DNA of 64,000 bases, taken from Erythroxylum novogranatense. Its lineage: Eukaryota > Streptophyta > Magnoliopsida > Malpighiales > Erythroxylaceae. The position numbers and the translations under genes were made by a program. The stretch covers positions 496,001-560,000 of the forward strand of contig JAIWQS010000251.1 of assembly GCA_029891385.1 (NCBI GenBank). Reading direction: 5' to 3'. A model generated the notes under the pieces. The model had not been told where the DNA came from. It saw nothing but the letters and a program-made list of their open reading frames with translations, and searched no databases. Position 1 is the stretch's first letter. Each line of letters begins with the position of its first letter. Shown in pieces: positions 46,606 to 59,650 of the stretch.

Positions 46606-48195
46606 TGATTTTATCAATCATAAATTCGATGTGATACTAAATATCCACCTTTTTAGGACTAGTTAATCAAAATACATAATTTAATTAACTTTTATTGCTT
46701 AACAACCTTAGAAATGATCTAAATTTTACATAATAGATTTAAGAAAAATCAAGCAAGACAAACATAACATCTACGATATCATTTAATCTAGTTGAAGCTT
46801 TTTTAAAAGAAATAATTTACGATGCAACAAATTAAAACTCCTAGTTGATTAAAAGACTTGAACTTTCACCTATTCAAACTTTAATTTGGAAAATGATTAT
46901 TTCAACCAATAAATTAATCGTGTGCATTAGACATTAATAAAAATAATAATAAAATAAAAGTATAAAAACAATTTAATATATGAGTAAATGAAATACTTTA
47001 TTATTAGAATCAATTTCCTCCCAATTTTCAAAGTTCTAAAAAGGGTTTCACTTCCTTCAACCAAGAATAAAAGATTGGGTAGGAAGGGATTTTCTTGGAT
47101 TTTGATCCAAATGCTATGTATGCGTGAATAATTTATCCTTGCATTAAGCACCAGGTCGTTAATGGAAGTCGGATCTGGTTTTGGCTTGACAACTGGGAAG
47201 ACTACAATCCACTTATATCGCATCCTCGTAGTTGGCATTTAAGTAATAGAATTCCTCTGAATCTGAGGGTCTCTTCCCTTCTTTATAATGGCCAATGACG
47301 GGGTACTTTCAAAGGTTTCAATAATCTGGCTCCCATTTTACCTTCTATTCCCGATGTGCTATGGGATGATGCCATCTTGTGGAAGTTGGAAACTAGTAGG
47401 CGGTTCACCAACAAGTCTTATCATCTACTACATACTCAGGGATTAACTAATGCTATTTTTACGAATGTAATTAATTGGATTTGATCTTCTTTAACAGTAA
47501 AAAATATGCACACTACCTAATCTAATGACATGACGTATAGTTAATACCTTTAGCTTGGTTATATAAATAAGTTGTGTTAGATTTGCTTTCTTTTGTTTGT
47601 GTATAGTCTTGAACTCATTGTAATGTTGGTTTACATATATATTTTCCTTTAGTTTTCAAAAAAAGAATAAAAGACTTAACCAATAATAGTCATTTCTACC
47701 ACTAGAAGTTGAAGAAAAACTACTCAAATGTTGACTAAAAAAAAAGAACTTTGAGAAACAAGAAAATGTAACTAGAAATTGGATGATTTGATTTTTCACA
47801 TCTCAGCTCGATTTATAGTCTTTAAAACCCATGTGAAAAACCCAAACCTAGACAAGATAAGGTTAATAACTTTTAATACGTTTTCTCTTGTAGATTCAAA
47901 GTCTTGAATTTGCTGTTTTTACTGAGTGTGCCCAAGTCTATGATCACTTCATATTGTTTTTTTAGACTTCATTTTAAATTGATTCCCATAATCTGATATC
48001 AAATGCAAATTAAAATGTTTTGGTAGCCTAATCTCCTTAATTTCCTTAATAATTAGTGATTTTGACTATTTATTTCAAACTTTTCAATTTTGTATTACAT
48101 TTTAATGTTTTCTTAAAAGAATTGAATTTGAGCATATTAAAATAAGATTGTAAAGGATTTGAATGCTAAAAATTAGGCAAAATTATGGCACATCA
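46606..48195 (-). repeat. 5' LTR of Gypsy copy A (with inserted LINE)
   Basis: It starts TGATTTTATC and ends GGCACATCA, giving TGAT/ATCA termini. TTGGTGCC (minus strand, 46594-46601) lies five bases outside as a possible primer site. Without the LINE the LTR is about 1 kb. On the right it abuts chitinase pseudogene sequence. Confidence 0.65.
47077..47662 (+). mobile_element. LINE remnant (same insertion as 18731-19703, internally deleted)
   Basis: The same 14-bp target duplication (47063-47076, 47663-47676) and the same 5' and 3' ends as in copy C, but about 380 bases around the LINE zf-RVT region are missing (junction near 47455). Confidence 0.8.
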
Positions 48196-48907
48196 CTAGA
48201 GTTATAGTAGTCTATTGTGGCCAAGATGAAAGGGAATATGTGCTTATTGCCACACGTGCCTAAGGAAAATACCAGATTGTGAACATAGCTTTCCTGTCAA
48301 AATTTGGCAACTACAGGCTCGTGAAATCAACTTATCAGATCACTATGATCCAGAAAGCTATTCTTTACAATCGGCTGATGATGCTAGGAGTGTTGCAGAC
48401 TACCTCTAGAACAACTTTCTCGGTGGTTTGTAGAGTTCCTGACCACTAGGAGACATCGTTTTGGATGGTATAGACTTTGACATCGAAAGAGACGAACGGC
48501 ACTATGCTGCTCTTGCACGTAGGTTGTCACAGTTGAAAAATGGAAAAAGGAAAGTGTATTTAACAGTAGCACCACAATGTCCATTTCCGGACTATTATCT
48601 CAATGCTGTACTATTACTATGTCTAGATATATTTCTACAACAAGCCCCGTTCGATTATAGTTCCAGCAATCGTGACAATTTTAGAAACTCATGGACTAAA
48701 TGGACGTCAAATATTCTTGCCACAAAGTTCTTTGTAGGAATCCCAGCTTCTCATGCAGCTGCATGTAATAGTAAATGTTCTCAAGACACAAGTTCTACCT
48801 TTAGTAAAATCTTTAAGTATGGTGGTGTGATGCTCTGGGCTGAGTCTAACGATGATAAGATTGCGGCTATAATTCCAGAATTACGAGCATTGTTTATTTT
48901 AGGTTGA
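48196..48907 (+). pseudogene. Class III chitinase pseudogene, intronless type
   Basis: The remains of a GH18 chitinase of a different subgroup from chitinases 1 and 2. VIVVYCGQDERE, YQIVNIAFLSKFGN, then after loss of about 45 residues YSLQSADDARSVADYL, a stop, [65 protein letters not shown] and [12 protein letters not shown]. The catalytic DGIDFDIE survives, but at least four stops lie upstream of it. The WVQFYNN region is frame-broken. DDAR-SVADYL is continuous where chitinases 1 and 2 have an intron. The 5' end (signal peptide) is replaced by the Gypsy LTR. An ORF of 148 codons (48461-48907) is the longest intact part. Confidence 0.9.
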
Positions 48908-48909
48908 GG

Positions 48910-49303
48910 TGTCTTGTGGTCCAAAATCAAAACGCAAACTCAGAATTCTAAACAGAGTCTTAAAAAATAAAACTCACTCCTTTTCATCTATCTACTTGAT
49001 ATATTTGATATGTTATAATGGCATCCACTTCATAAATTTTTGGTAGAAGGCAACAGTTCCTTATGTGACAGCTTTAAAATTCTTAAACCACAATCTAGAC
49101 AAAAATTTCGACCATTACATCATTAATTAAAAAATTTTCATTAGACTAAAAAATAATGTTATACCAAACTGTAACATTTAAAAGCATATACAATAAAAGA
49201 AATTATCGACATTCTCTCTATCTTTTAAAAAATATAGCGGCAAAAGATGAGTTGTCTATTCATTAAAAGTAACATGGCCGTATCTTTAAAATCAAATAAC
49301 TCA

Positions 49304-49334
<31 letters not shown>

Positions 49335-51404
49335 ACTCAAACACACACACACACATATTATCAATTCTCAGTAAACATCCATAATAATAATATTATTAAT
49401 TATTAATACTAATTATTTTAATTACTACTATTTATTTTTTCCTCTTTATTATGTGAATTAATTGGGTCATGCTTAACCTAATAGGCTTACATTCAATGGT
49501 TTGCAACTTATTAGGCTTACATTTAATGATCTGTTATCTCATTTATACTCATTATAATCACTCACTAAGTGAAAACGTAATCAAATATGTAAATATTGGT
49601 ATAGGGTATCTCAATTCGTTAATCTAATTTAGTGCCTTAGTATCATTCTAACATCTAGCTATTAGCACAGGATATTCCTAGGACTCGGGATACTTCAATA
49701 TCACTTTGGTACTTAGCCATTAACAAAGGGCATCTCCAAGACCCAAAATGCCCGATGGTTACTCCACAAACAGTACCTAGTCATAACTCGCTTATATTTT
49801 AATAATTCATTAATCTCGACTATTGAATATGGTCTATCTTAGGCAAACTCTGATTCACGACTTTCAGTCTATCCTTAAACAATTATAGACCATTCTTTAT
49901 CTAATTTCGTGAACGTAATTTATCTTATCCTAATATTCTTAATCATATGCATAATTGAAAATTATAAATATCATATTTTCCCCAAATTATTAGGTAATCC
50001 ACATCATAACATGCAATAAAATATAAATCTTGAACATTTTGTTCCTTGTCAATTATTTATTAATAAATAAAATTCTCCAAAATAATTCATATATTTAAAA
50101 ATCTATATATTTAATTATTAATCATTACTTTAAGTAATTACAAATTCAAAATATGATTCACCAACAAACAATTTATTAATAACAAAATTTACAATTTTTT
50201 AACCGTATACAATTATACTGATACGATTTACTGATTATCCTTACTTGATTTTTAGACTTAACTATTTTAATTGGTCCAATCTACTCTTTAATCCATCCTC
50301 GGACCTTGACATTTATAAAATTTTATTAGAATTTACTTAAGAAAAATTTTCAAACCCAATCATATTTGGTAATCCAAAGTTACCCTTTTTACCATTTTAT
50401 TCTTATTTAATAAAATATCCTTACTTTATCTTATCACCATAATTACTAAAATACCTTTAATTATTAAAATTTCTATTTTGTCCTCACATTTTTATTATTA
50501 CTAAAATACGCTAAGAATTAAATTCTAATTTTAATTTGGTCCCTTAACAAATCTTATATTTTCTTAAAATTTTTACTTCTTCTCTCTTTTCTCCTTCTTC
50601 TCTCTTCTCTCTTCTCGTAAGTCCTGTTTTTCTCATCTTTTCAATCACTTTTTCTCCATGTTTAATCAATTTCATCAAAATTGTTATCACAAACAATCGG
50701 AATATAATTCCAACTGGAAACTAGTTTAGAATGATAAAAATCACCAATAAAAGGGAAGTGATTTAGCTAAAATCTTACCTATATGAAGTTTTATAACTTT
50801 CTAATAGATTTTGTTAATCTCTATAATTTTCTGTCTAACCTACTACAAAATAAACAAAATAACGAAATACAAGAGAAAAGCTTCGGATGAAGGAGAAAGA
50901 TAATTACCACTTGAAAATGTGGAAAAGAAGAAGAAGAATGGAACAATAAATTTGATGAAATTCAAAATTTTCAGCCAATTCAAAGCTTAGTTAAGATTAG
51001 ATATTATAATTTCTCCCTTTAGTATATTGATTTTCACTTGTTACTAAAATCTTTCAATTAACTATTAACCTATTAAAATTTAATAAATTATATAATATAC
51101 ATAAATCCTTATCATAATAATGTGAAATTTTAGTATTTTATTAAAATTTTCAAAATAAAGTTATTGTATTAATAAATTTTAACATTAATAATTAAATTTA
51201 TAAATGCTATAATATTCCATAATTTAATTTTATTATAATAGAAAAGTTTGGACAAGTTACTAGTATCTATCTAGCATTTGGGGCCAAGGCTCCTGGCGGT
51301 CTACACCTGACCGGAGTTCATAGTTCATGGCTAGTAGTAATACACAGCTTGGAACTAGGAAGGTTCTATGCATTGGGCCTGAATTCATCATTCAGAGACC
51401 TTGC
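48910..51404. other. AT-rich spacer, duplicated unit
   Basis: No gene. About 49065-51020 matches 56130-58190, and 49205-49440 also matches 55035-55370. A TA/CA microsatellite lies at about 49310-49355. 50610-51020 is the far promoter segment shared with both chitinase genes. 51023-51404 is extra sequence not found upstream of chitinases 1 and 2. Confidence 0.7.
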
Positions 51405-51691
51405 ATCTTCAAACCTGAAATGCAGTTCAACCACCCCGTGTATGTCGGTATTGTATGTCTTTAATATAAAGCTAACGTTGTTGACTTTCAATGTGAACTT
51501 GTTAAACATTAGCATAAATTTTCTCATTTTTGCCAAACCTGCAGACAACTTAAAGAACTTGGAAATTTCTCAACTTGACGGATTGACCGAATGAGGAGAA
51601 GTTCAATGGAAAATTTATTCGAACAACACGTAAACTCAGCTCTGATTGCGCATTATGAAAGGCCTTGTGGACTGCGCACAAAGTGCCCAAA
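51405..51691 (+). promoter_or_regulatory. Promoter of a lost chitinase, left part
   Basis: Matches 33925-34208 upstream of chitinase 1 (CCTGAAATGCAGTTC.., CTTGACGGATTGACCGAATG) and retains both TTGAC motifs. It is cut at AAA (51689-51691) by the TIR transposon, and the continuation AAAGTGCACGTCTT resumes at 54948. Confidence 0.85.
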
Positions 51692-54600
51692 GGCTGCGTT
51701 TGGTTGCAGTCTCCAGTGGCTACAAACAGAACAGAACAGGACAGAACGGAACAGACCCTGAAGGCAGAGTGGTGTTTGGTTGTGGTTGACAGAACAGATG
51801 AAACAGTTCTGTCCTATGGGCAGAATGTGTTTGGTTGCAGAGGACAGTAAACAAACATGATGCAAATGACGAATATGCCCCTGATCTTTAATATAATCAG
51901 AAATATGTAATTCATTGATACCTTTACTATGAATGGTTTGTATTAGTTTAAAAAATAACTTGGAATAATAATAACAATTTGAAATTAATCATGATGCTCA
52001 TTAATAATAATTTTATGATTATTTTAATAACAATAATAATAATAACCAAACATAAATAAGTTAAAAATGTTTAATAATAATAAACTTGAATAATAATAAA
52101 TATATAATATATAATAATTTGTAATAATAACAATTAGACATAGGATAAATTTTATTAACATTATATTAGTTGTAAAGAGAAAATGGATGCGATACTAATA
52201 TAATACATATACGACTACTAGTACTAGTAATAATAGTAATAATAATAACAATAATAAACAAATGATAACAAAAAACAAAGTTTATAATACATTTAATAAT
52301 AAGCATAATAATAATTGTAATAAGAAATATATTATAATAATATTGATAATAATAATTTGGGACCAATAATAATAATATTAATATTAATGATATTCAATAC
52401 TAAATTAGTAACAATAGAGTCAACATACATTCAAATACATCATCTAAGCATTCATAGAATTACTTATATAATAGGTTCAACATACATTCATATTAGTAAT
52501 TACATAATAGGTTCAACATTCATTGAAAAAGACATTCAAATACTACATTCATAAAACATAATTGGTTCATCATACATGAAGGCCTTAGAATTTATTAATA
52601 ATGTGCAGAATAATCATTCCCACAATGACGCCAATGGCCATGAGTAAAAATTCATGATTCCAATCTTTGTTTGTCTGCAAAGGGGCAACTGCATTGAGTT
52701 TTTCATTTGTTGATTGTTGGACTGCAGTTGGCATAGAGGAGGAGGACGCATTGGCGGTTGGCACAATGTCTACTGCAAATTTTCATCCTCAAGCACAAGC
52801 CATACTGCAAAGTTCCCAAACACAATGGAATTACCTTATAAAAGAAACACAAGATTATTTTCGCAGCTTCAGCAACCTCTGACCGAGCTACAACAACCGA
52901 CCTCACCTAAACACCAACAAAGACAAAGGTTAAACCTACTGTATATATGTCATTCTTTTTCCTTTTTGGTTTGTCACTCTTCAAAGCAAGATGTTCTTTG
53001 CATGTGCAAAAGAAAAACATACTTATCGCCTGTTCTCTTTGTATCAAGAGCATTCATATATTAGGACTCCACCACATGCATATGCAACCATTACGTGACA
53101 TAAAGATTAAGGTAAATCAAGTCAACGTTTTTTTTTTCTAATTCTAATTGAATCTCCATACTTATGACAGAATAATATCAGATTAAGACAACATATATTA
53201 AATAACTTTGGTTCCTGCACTTTAAGAAATTATTCAATCTTTAAGTAAGCAATTAGCTTGGAAATAATACTATGTCCTTAAGAAATTATTCAATCTTTGG
53301 TTATTCACCCTTTAGAGGTTATCCATACATTTGTTTTTGCCTTAGCCAATATGAAACCTTATCTTATATTTATTTCAATTGTCATTTCACCAAAGATATC
53401 TAAGAATGCATTCAACAAATGTACTAAGTTTCTTATTAAACCAAGGATTAGGAAGAAATAATTAGTTGGAGTTACAATGTTAAATCATATTCTAAGGATG
53501 ATCTCACTCTTCATGGTCACATTTGTATACTCCATATGGATTGAGAGGAATTCCTAGTCATCCATGGCGTGGATAAGGGAAATCACACTTAGAAAAGGCA
53601 TCTCAATTCATCTCCCTGAATCAAACTTGAACAAAACCTTTAATGCATGTTCTGCGTTTAGTTCTTTATGACAAATGGACTAGGATAAAGCCTTAACATG
53701 CTAGCTCTTTGAATACTAGTTACTTTAGCCTAAGTGACTTATATAAATTCTCTTTAACTTCTAAAAGAATTATGGTTTTGATAATAACAAATTTTATTAT
53801 GACTAATATTATTATCCATAATGATATTAGCAAGTTCATATATGAAAGATTATGAACTTTTTGTAGATCAAGAGTTTACAGAAGGAATGTGTTTTGATTT
53901 TAAAAAAATTGAAAAGTTATAGAAAATTTGTTCAAAGGAGTTTGATATACTGTATGAAGATTTAACAACCAATCTCAGGTTTTAGATTTAACAACATTGT
54001 GTGACTTGTGGACAAAAAGCAAAGAGGTAAAATGTATGTGGTGTTTCCAGGACTAATCGGCATGAGGCGAAGCCAATAGTCAGGATAGGCCACAAATCTC
54101 AGATCAATTTAGCACCCTAGCCATCAATAGAGTCATTGTTGTCTATCAGAATTATTCACATGTTTTTGGTGCACTAATCAGTACAGACCTCTTTACAAAT
54201 GCAGTATGGTTGCTGAGAATACGAAAGACACAAGCAACATAGATAGAAAGAATGACTGGAATTCAAAAAAGAAAAAAGAAAGAGCAAAAAAGCTAGAAGA
54301 AAGCAACTGCAATTTTTCCAAACACAGCGTTAGTGTGTTGTATAACCCAAAAGACACAGCTGAATGTTTTTCACATCGAATACTAAAAGAGAAAAAAATG
54401 AAATCTCCAGCTGGTAGAAGATTAGCATGCAAAGGAAGATCAATCCACAGATCTACGCACCACAGATCTACGCATATATCATCAAACTAAAGTCCAAACC
54501 CAGATAGAGGAAGATCGAAACTTACAATTTTTCAGATCGAAGAACGAACACACTTTGCACACTTTTCAGATCGAAGAGGGATCGGTACTTTGGTTGGTGA

Positions 54601-54947
54601 GAGACGAAGAACGAACAGAGTTGCTGCTGGCTGGAGGCTTCACCACCGGCTGGAAAGCGACACGACAGAGTCACCACGACAAGTTGCAAACCGACGAAGA
54701 ACGCAAGAACGAACAGAGTCACGGCGAGAAAGGGTAGGGCTAATCTTGGACGAGAGGAGGATTTGTTTGGGCGACAGAACATAAATGACCCCTGTCCTAC
54801 GATTTTGGGGTAAACAGAAATTTGTTATTTCTGTTCACTGGGGAAGATGACAAAAAGACGGGGACGGCAACCAAACAAGTGCAGTTGACAGGATTTTTTT
54901 GTTTTGTTTGTCGTCCCCGGTGATGGGGACGGCAACCAAACGTAGCC
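51692..54947. mobile_element. TIR DNA transposon, 3,256 bp, PIF/Harbinger-like, non-autonomous
   Basis: Terminal inverted repeats: GGCTGCGTTTGGTTGC on the left, and the reverse complement of the right end reads GGCTACGTTTGGTTGC (one mismatch in 16). A 3-bp duplication AAA flanks it, and the empty site CCCAAAGTGCAC exists upstream of chitinase 1 (34203-34214). Extra copies of GTTTGGTTG near both ends act as subterminal repeats. GGC..GTTTGG termini with a 3-bp duplication suggest PIF/Harbinger, although these usually target TWA. No transposase was recognised. The interior has AT-rich trinucleotide runs (51930-52400) and a spliced-gene-like segment at 52585-52920. Confidence 0.8.
52585..52772 (-). 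pseudogene. Terminal exon-like segment with a C-terminal membrane anchor, unidentified
   Basis: On the minus strand a TTTGCAG acceptor at 52773 is followed by an open frame to TAA (52585-52587). It reads DIVPTANASSSSMPTAVQQ, then NAVAPLQTNKDWNHE, then a hydrophobic segment FLLMAIGVIVGMIILHII ending NKF. This looks like the last exon of a tail-anchored membrane protein. A possible preceding exon (EVAEAAKIILCFFYK followed by GTAATT) lies near 52810-52870. I do not recognise the family. It may be a host gene piece captured by the transposon, or part of the transposon's own gene. Confidence 0.4.
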
Positions 54948-55030
54948 AAAGTGCACGTCTTTTAGACTTTACAAAAAGAAGGTAACAACAATGGCTTATC
55001 AAACTGCATTTTCACTTACCTTACTCTACC
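54948..55030 (+). pseudogene. Relic start of a third chitinase gene
   Basis: After the transposon the promoter resumes (GTGCACGTCTT), skips about 85 bases including the TATA box and most of the leader, and reaches AAAAAGAAGGTAACAACA followed by ATG at 54991. [14 protein letters not shown] matches the first 14 residues of chitinases 1 and 2 with two changes. Homology then ends, and spacer sequence (TTGACATTCTCTC) is joined directly. All catalytic sequence is gone. Confidence 0.9.
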
Positions 55031-55185
55031 TAAAATTATTGACATTCTCTCTATCTTTTAAAAAATATAGCGGCAAAAGGTGAGTTGTTTATTCAATAAG
55101 GGTAACATGACCGTATTCTTAAAATCAAATAACTTATCACATATTGAAAATAGGTAAATGAATAAATGCATACATACATACGTAC

Positions 55186-55230
<45 letters not shown>

Positions 55231-55370
55231 CATACATACATGTACATACATACATATATACATACATATATACATATATATAGGCAATACTCAATAAACA
55301 TCCATAATAATAATATTAATAATTATTAATACTAATTATTTTCATTACTACTATTTATGTTTTACATAAT
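55031..55370. repeat. Third partial copy of the chitinase spacer, with a TA/CATA microsatellite
   Basis: Matches 49205-49440 and 56375-56580 (TTTTAAAAAATATAGCGGC.., TAACATGACCGTAT). At about 55165-55282 it carries a long (TA)n/(CATA)n microsatellite; two ORFs rich in Tyr, Met and Ile on the minus strand are its translation and not genes. Confidence 0.8.
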
Positions 55371-56120
55371 TAGAAATTGATTATGTTATCATATGTTAAT
55401 TAATTCGGGTATTGTGTACGAATAATCAGATTTTCATTATTATTCGATTATTTGTGTATGAACCTATTGGGTATTGTGACATGATGATTTTAATGTGTTC
55501 ATTGAATCGTTAATTGCAAACTCATTCCTAAAGTTTTGATATAATATGTAATTGTTATATTGAAGTTCATGTGTAGCGACTAATGATTCGTAATCATTAA
55601 GGATAACATGACCTAAGTTAAATAACACATCGTATGTGGTTGTTGCCTTGATTAATCGGTTTTTTTAAATCGTAATGCTATAGCCTAATTAAATCTAGTG
55701 ATCATATCCTAGGTTATTCAGTTGTTATGTTTAATTAACGATCGTATCTTGATTAAACAAAACTTAAGAGAAAACTGGGGTTAATTATTAACCCACGATT
55801 AATAGTTGCTCGAAGAAATTAAAGAACAATAAATCAAAGAAATATGCTTAATTAGAGTGTAGGCCGAGATTGAGCTAAAGAATTGGATCCCTATCGAATT
55901 CACCACTTTTATCATTTGTTTGTATGTTTTCTTTAATTTGTTTTTATTAGTTAGTTTCATTTTATTTTCTTCTTTAAAAAATCCAAAACCCCCTGTTGAA
56001 CCTAAACACTGATTAATTTTATTTCATAAATTTCACACACTCTCTATATGGAAACCTAGACTCACCATTGTTATAGTAGTAAATTTAGTTATTTTATTTT
56101 GACTAGCGTATGACGCGAGA
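55371..56120. other. Unique AT-rich spacer
   Basis: Not matched elsewhere in the window. No ORF, terminal repeat or known motif was seen. Confidence 0.5.
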
Positions 56121-58190
56121 TCCACTTCATAAATTTTTGTATAAGGTAATAGTTCTTTATGTGACGCCTAAAATTCTTGAACCACAATGTAGACAAAAAT
56201 TTCCACAATTACATCATTAATTAAAAAATTTCATTAGTCTAAAAATAATGTTCATCATTAACAAAATATTTTGTACAAGCATAATCATCCCAAATGTAAC
56301 ATTTAAAAGCATATACAATAAAACAAATTGATTTGCCCACCTAAAATCTACAATGTTAGTTGTGTGCACTGAAGTTATCAACATTATCTCTACCTTTTAA
56401 AAACATATAGCGGTAGAAGGTGAGTTGTCATTGATAAAGGTAACATGATTGTATCCTTAAAATCAAATAACTCAACACATATTGAAAATAGGTTATATAT
56501 ATATATAAGCAATACTTAGTAAACATCCATAATAACAATAATATTAATTACTAACACTAGTTATTTTTACTATGCTTTACATCTTTATTAACTGAATTAA
56601 TTGGGTCATGCTTAACCTAATAGGCTTACATTCAACTGTTTGCAAGTTATTAGTCTTACATTTAATGGTCTGTCAGTTCACTTATACTCATTATAATCAC
56701 TCACTAAGAAAAAACATAATCAAATATGTAAATATCGGTATAGGATAGCTCAATCCGTTAATATAATTTAGTACCTTAGTACCATTCTAGTATCTAGCTA
56801 TTAAAATAGGATATTCCCTTGACTCAAGATACTTCAATACTACTTTGGTACCTAGCCAACGACAAAGGGCATCTCCAGGATCCAAAATGCCCCAGTGTTT
56901 GCTCTACGGACAAGTACCTAGTCATAACTCACTAATATTTCAATAACTCATTAATCTACAACTATCGAATGTAGTCTATCCTAGGCAAATTAGTCTATCC
57001 TAGGCAAATTACAGATTCACACTTTCAGAGTCTATCCTCAAACAATTATGGACCATTCTCTATCTAATTTCGTGAACATAAATTTCTCTATCTAATTTCG
57101 TGAACATAATTTATCTTTTTCTAATATTCTTAATTATATGCATAACTAAAAATTATAAATATCATATTTTCCCAAATTATTAGGCAGTACACATCATAAT
57201 ATGTAACAAAATATAAATACTAAAGATTTTGTTCCTTGTCAATTATTTATTAACAAATAAGATTTTTAAAATAATTCATATATTTAAAATATATATATTT
57301 AATTATTAATCATTAATTTAAGTAATTTCTATTTCAAAATATGATTCACCATCAAATAATTTATTAATAAAATGTTTTTACAATTTTTGCACCATACACA
57401 ATTATAAGGGTATAATTTAAGTTATCCTTACTTGATTTTCAGAATTAACTATTTTAATTGGTCCAATCTACACCTTAATCCATCCTCCAGATTTGTAAAA
57501 TTCTATTAGAATTTATTTAAGAAAAAGTTTCAAACCCAATTACACTTGGTAATCTAAAGTTACCACTTTTACTACTTTATTCTTATTTAATAAAACTATC
57601 CTTACTTTATCTTACCACCATAATTAATAAAATGCTTTTAATTATTAAAATTTCTATTTTACCATCGCATTTGTTTATTATTACTAAAATATGTTAAGAA
57701 TTAAATTCTAATTTTACCCTTAAATATTCATATTTCGTATTTTGTCCCTTAATAAATCTTAAATTTTCTTAAATTTTCCTTCTTCTTCTTCCTTTCTCTT
57801 CTCCTAACTTCTCTTTTCTCATCTTTTCAACCACTTTTCTCCATTTTTTCTATTTCATCAAAATTGTTATCACAAACAATTAGAATATAATTCCAACTGG
57901 AAACTAGTTTTAGATGATAAAAATCACTAATAAAAGGGAAGTAATTTACGTAAAAATCTAACCTATACAAAGTTTTATACCTTTCTAATGGATTTTTGCT
58001 AATTTCTATAATTTTTTGTCTAACCTATTACAAAATAAACAAATTGAGGAAATACAAGAGAAGCTTCATATGAAGGAGAAAGATAATTGCCACTTGAAAG
58101 TATGGAAAAGAAGAAGAAGAAGAATGAAACACTAAATTTGATCAAATTCAAACTTTTCAGCCAATTCAAAGCTCAGTTAAGATTATGTAC
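56121..58190. repeat. AT-rich spacer upstream of chitinase 2 (duplicate of 49020-51020)
   Basis: Collinear with 49020-51020 with many small indels. Includes the TTGGGTCATGCTTAACC block and the far promoter segment 57800-58190 shared with chitinase 1. A small tandem duplication GTCTATCCTAGGCAAATT occurs at about 56973-57010. No gene. Confidence 0.75.
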
Positions 58191-59439
<1,249 letters not shown>

Positions 59440-59650
59440 GGGAATTGCTCTATACCCGTGTTAAGCAACAGAGTAAAATAACAATATGGATGCATTTAGC
59501 ATATGTATTTGAATAATGAAATATCAATCTTGTTACCACCTGTTTTAGAAATTTTATATATTAAGTGAAAGTGATTTTATTGTTCAATAGCTTTCTAAAC
59601 TCTGTTCAAGTCCTGTAACTTTTTGCTTGTTTTTTTCTTGTTGCTCTGTT
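59440..59650 (+). other. 3' flank of chitinase 2
   Basis: Matches 35308-35458, then passes through the uninterrupted copia-2 target (CTTTC, 59591-59595) into the segment that follows the 799-bp spacer in unit A. Confidence 0.7.

Larger units (their letters stand above)
41291..48195 (-). mobile_element. Non-autonomous Ty3/gypsy (Athila/Tat-like) element, copy A, gag-protease only
   Basis: On the minus strand: 5' LTR 46606-48195 (with LINE), primer site 46594-46601, MITE-bearing leader, gag (about 46110-44413), aspartic protease (about 44412-43860), a 2-kb tail without reverse transcriptase or integrase similarity, and a truncated 3' LTR (41291-41801). The whole is shared with copy B from 59651 on. 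Gag and protease are both broken by stops and frame changes. Confidence 0.75.

Noticed and set aside
54193..54782. ORFs on both strands near the right end of the TIR transposon
   Set aside because: Overlapping frames, low complexity and internal repeats (GAACGAACAGAGT); no transposase motif.
55058..55294. Minus-strand ORFs rich in Tyr-Ile-Met-Cys-Val
   Set aside because: Translation of a TA/CATA microsatellite.
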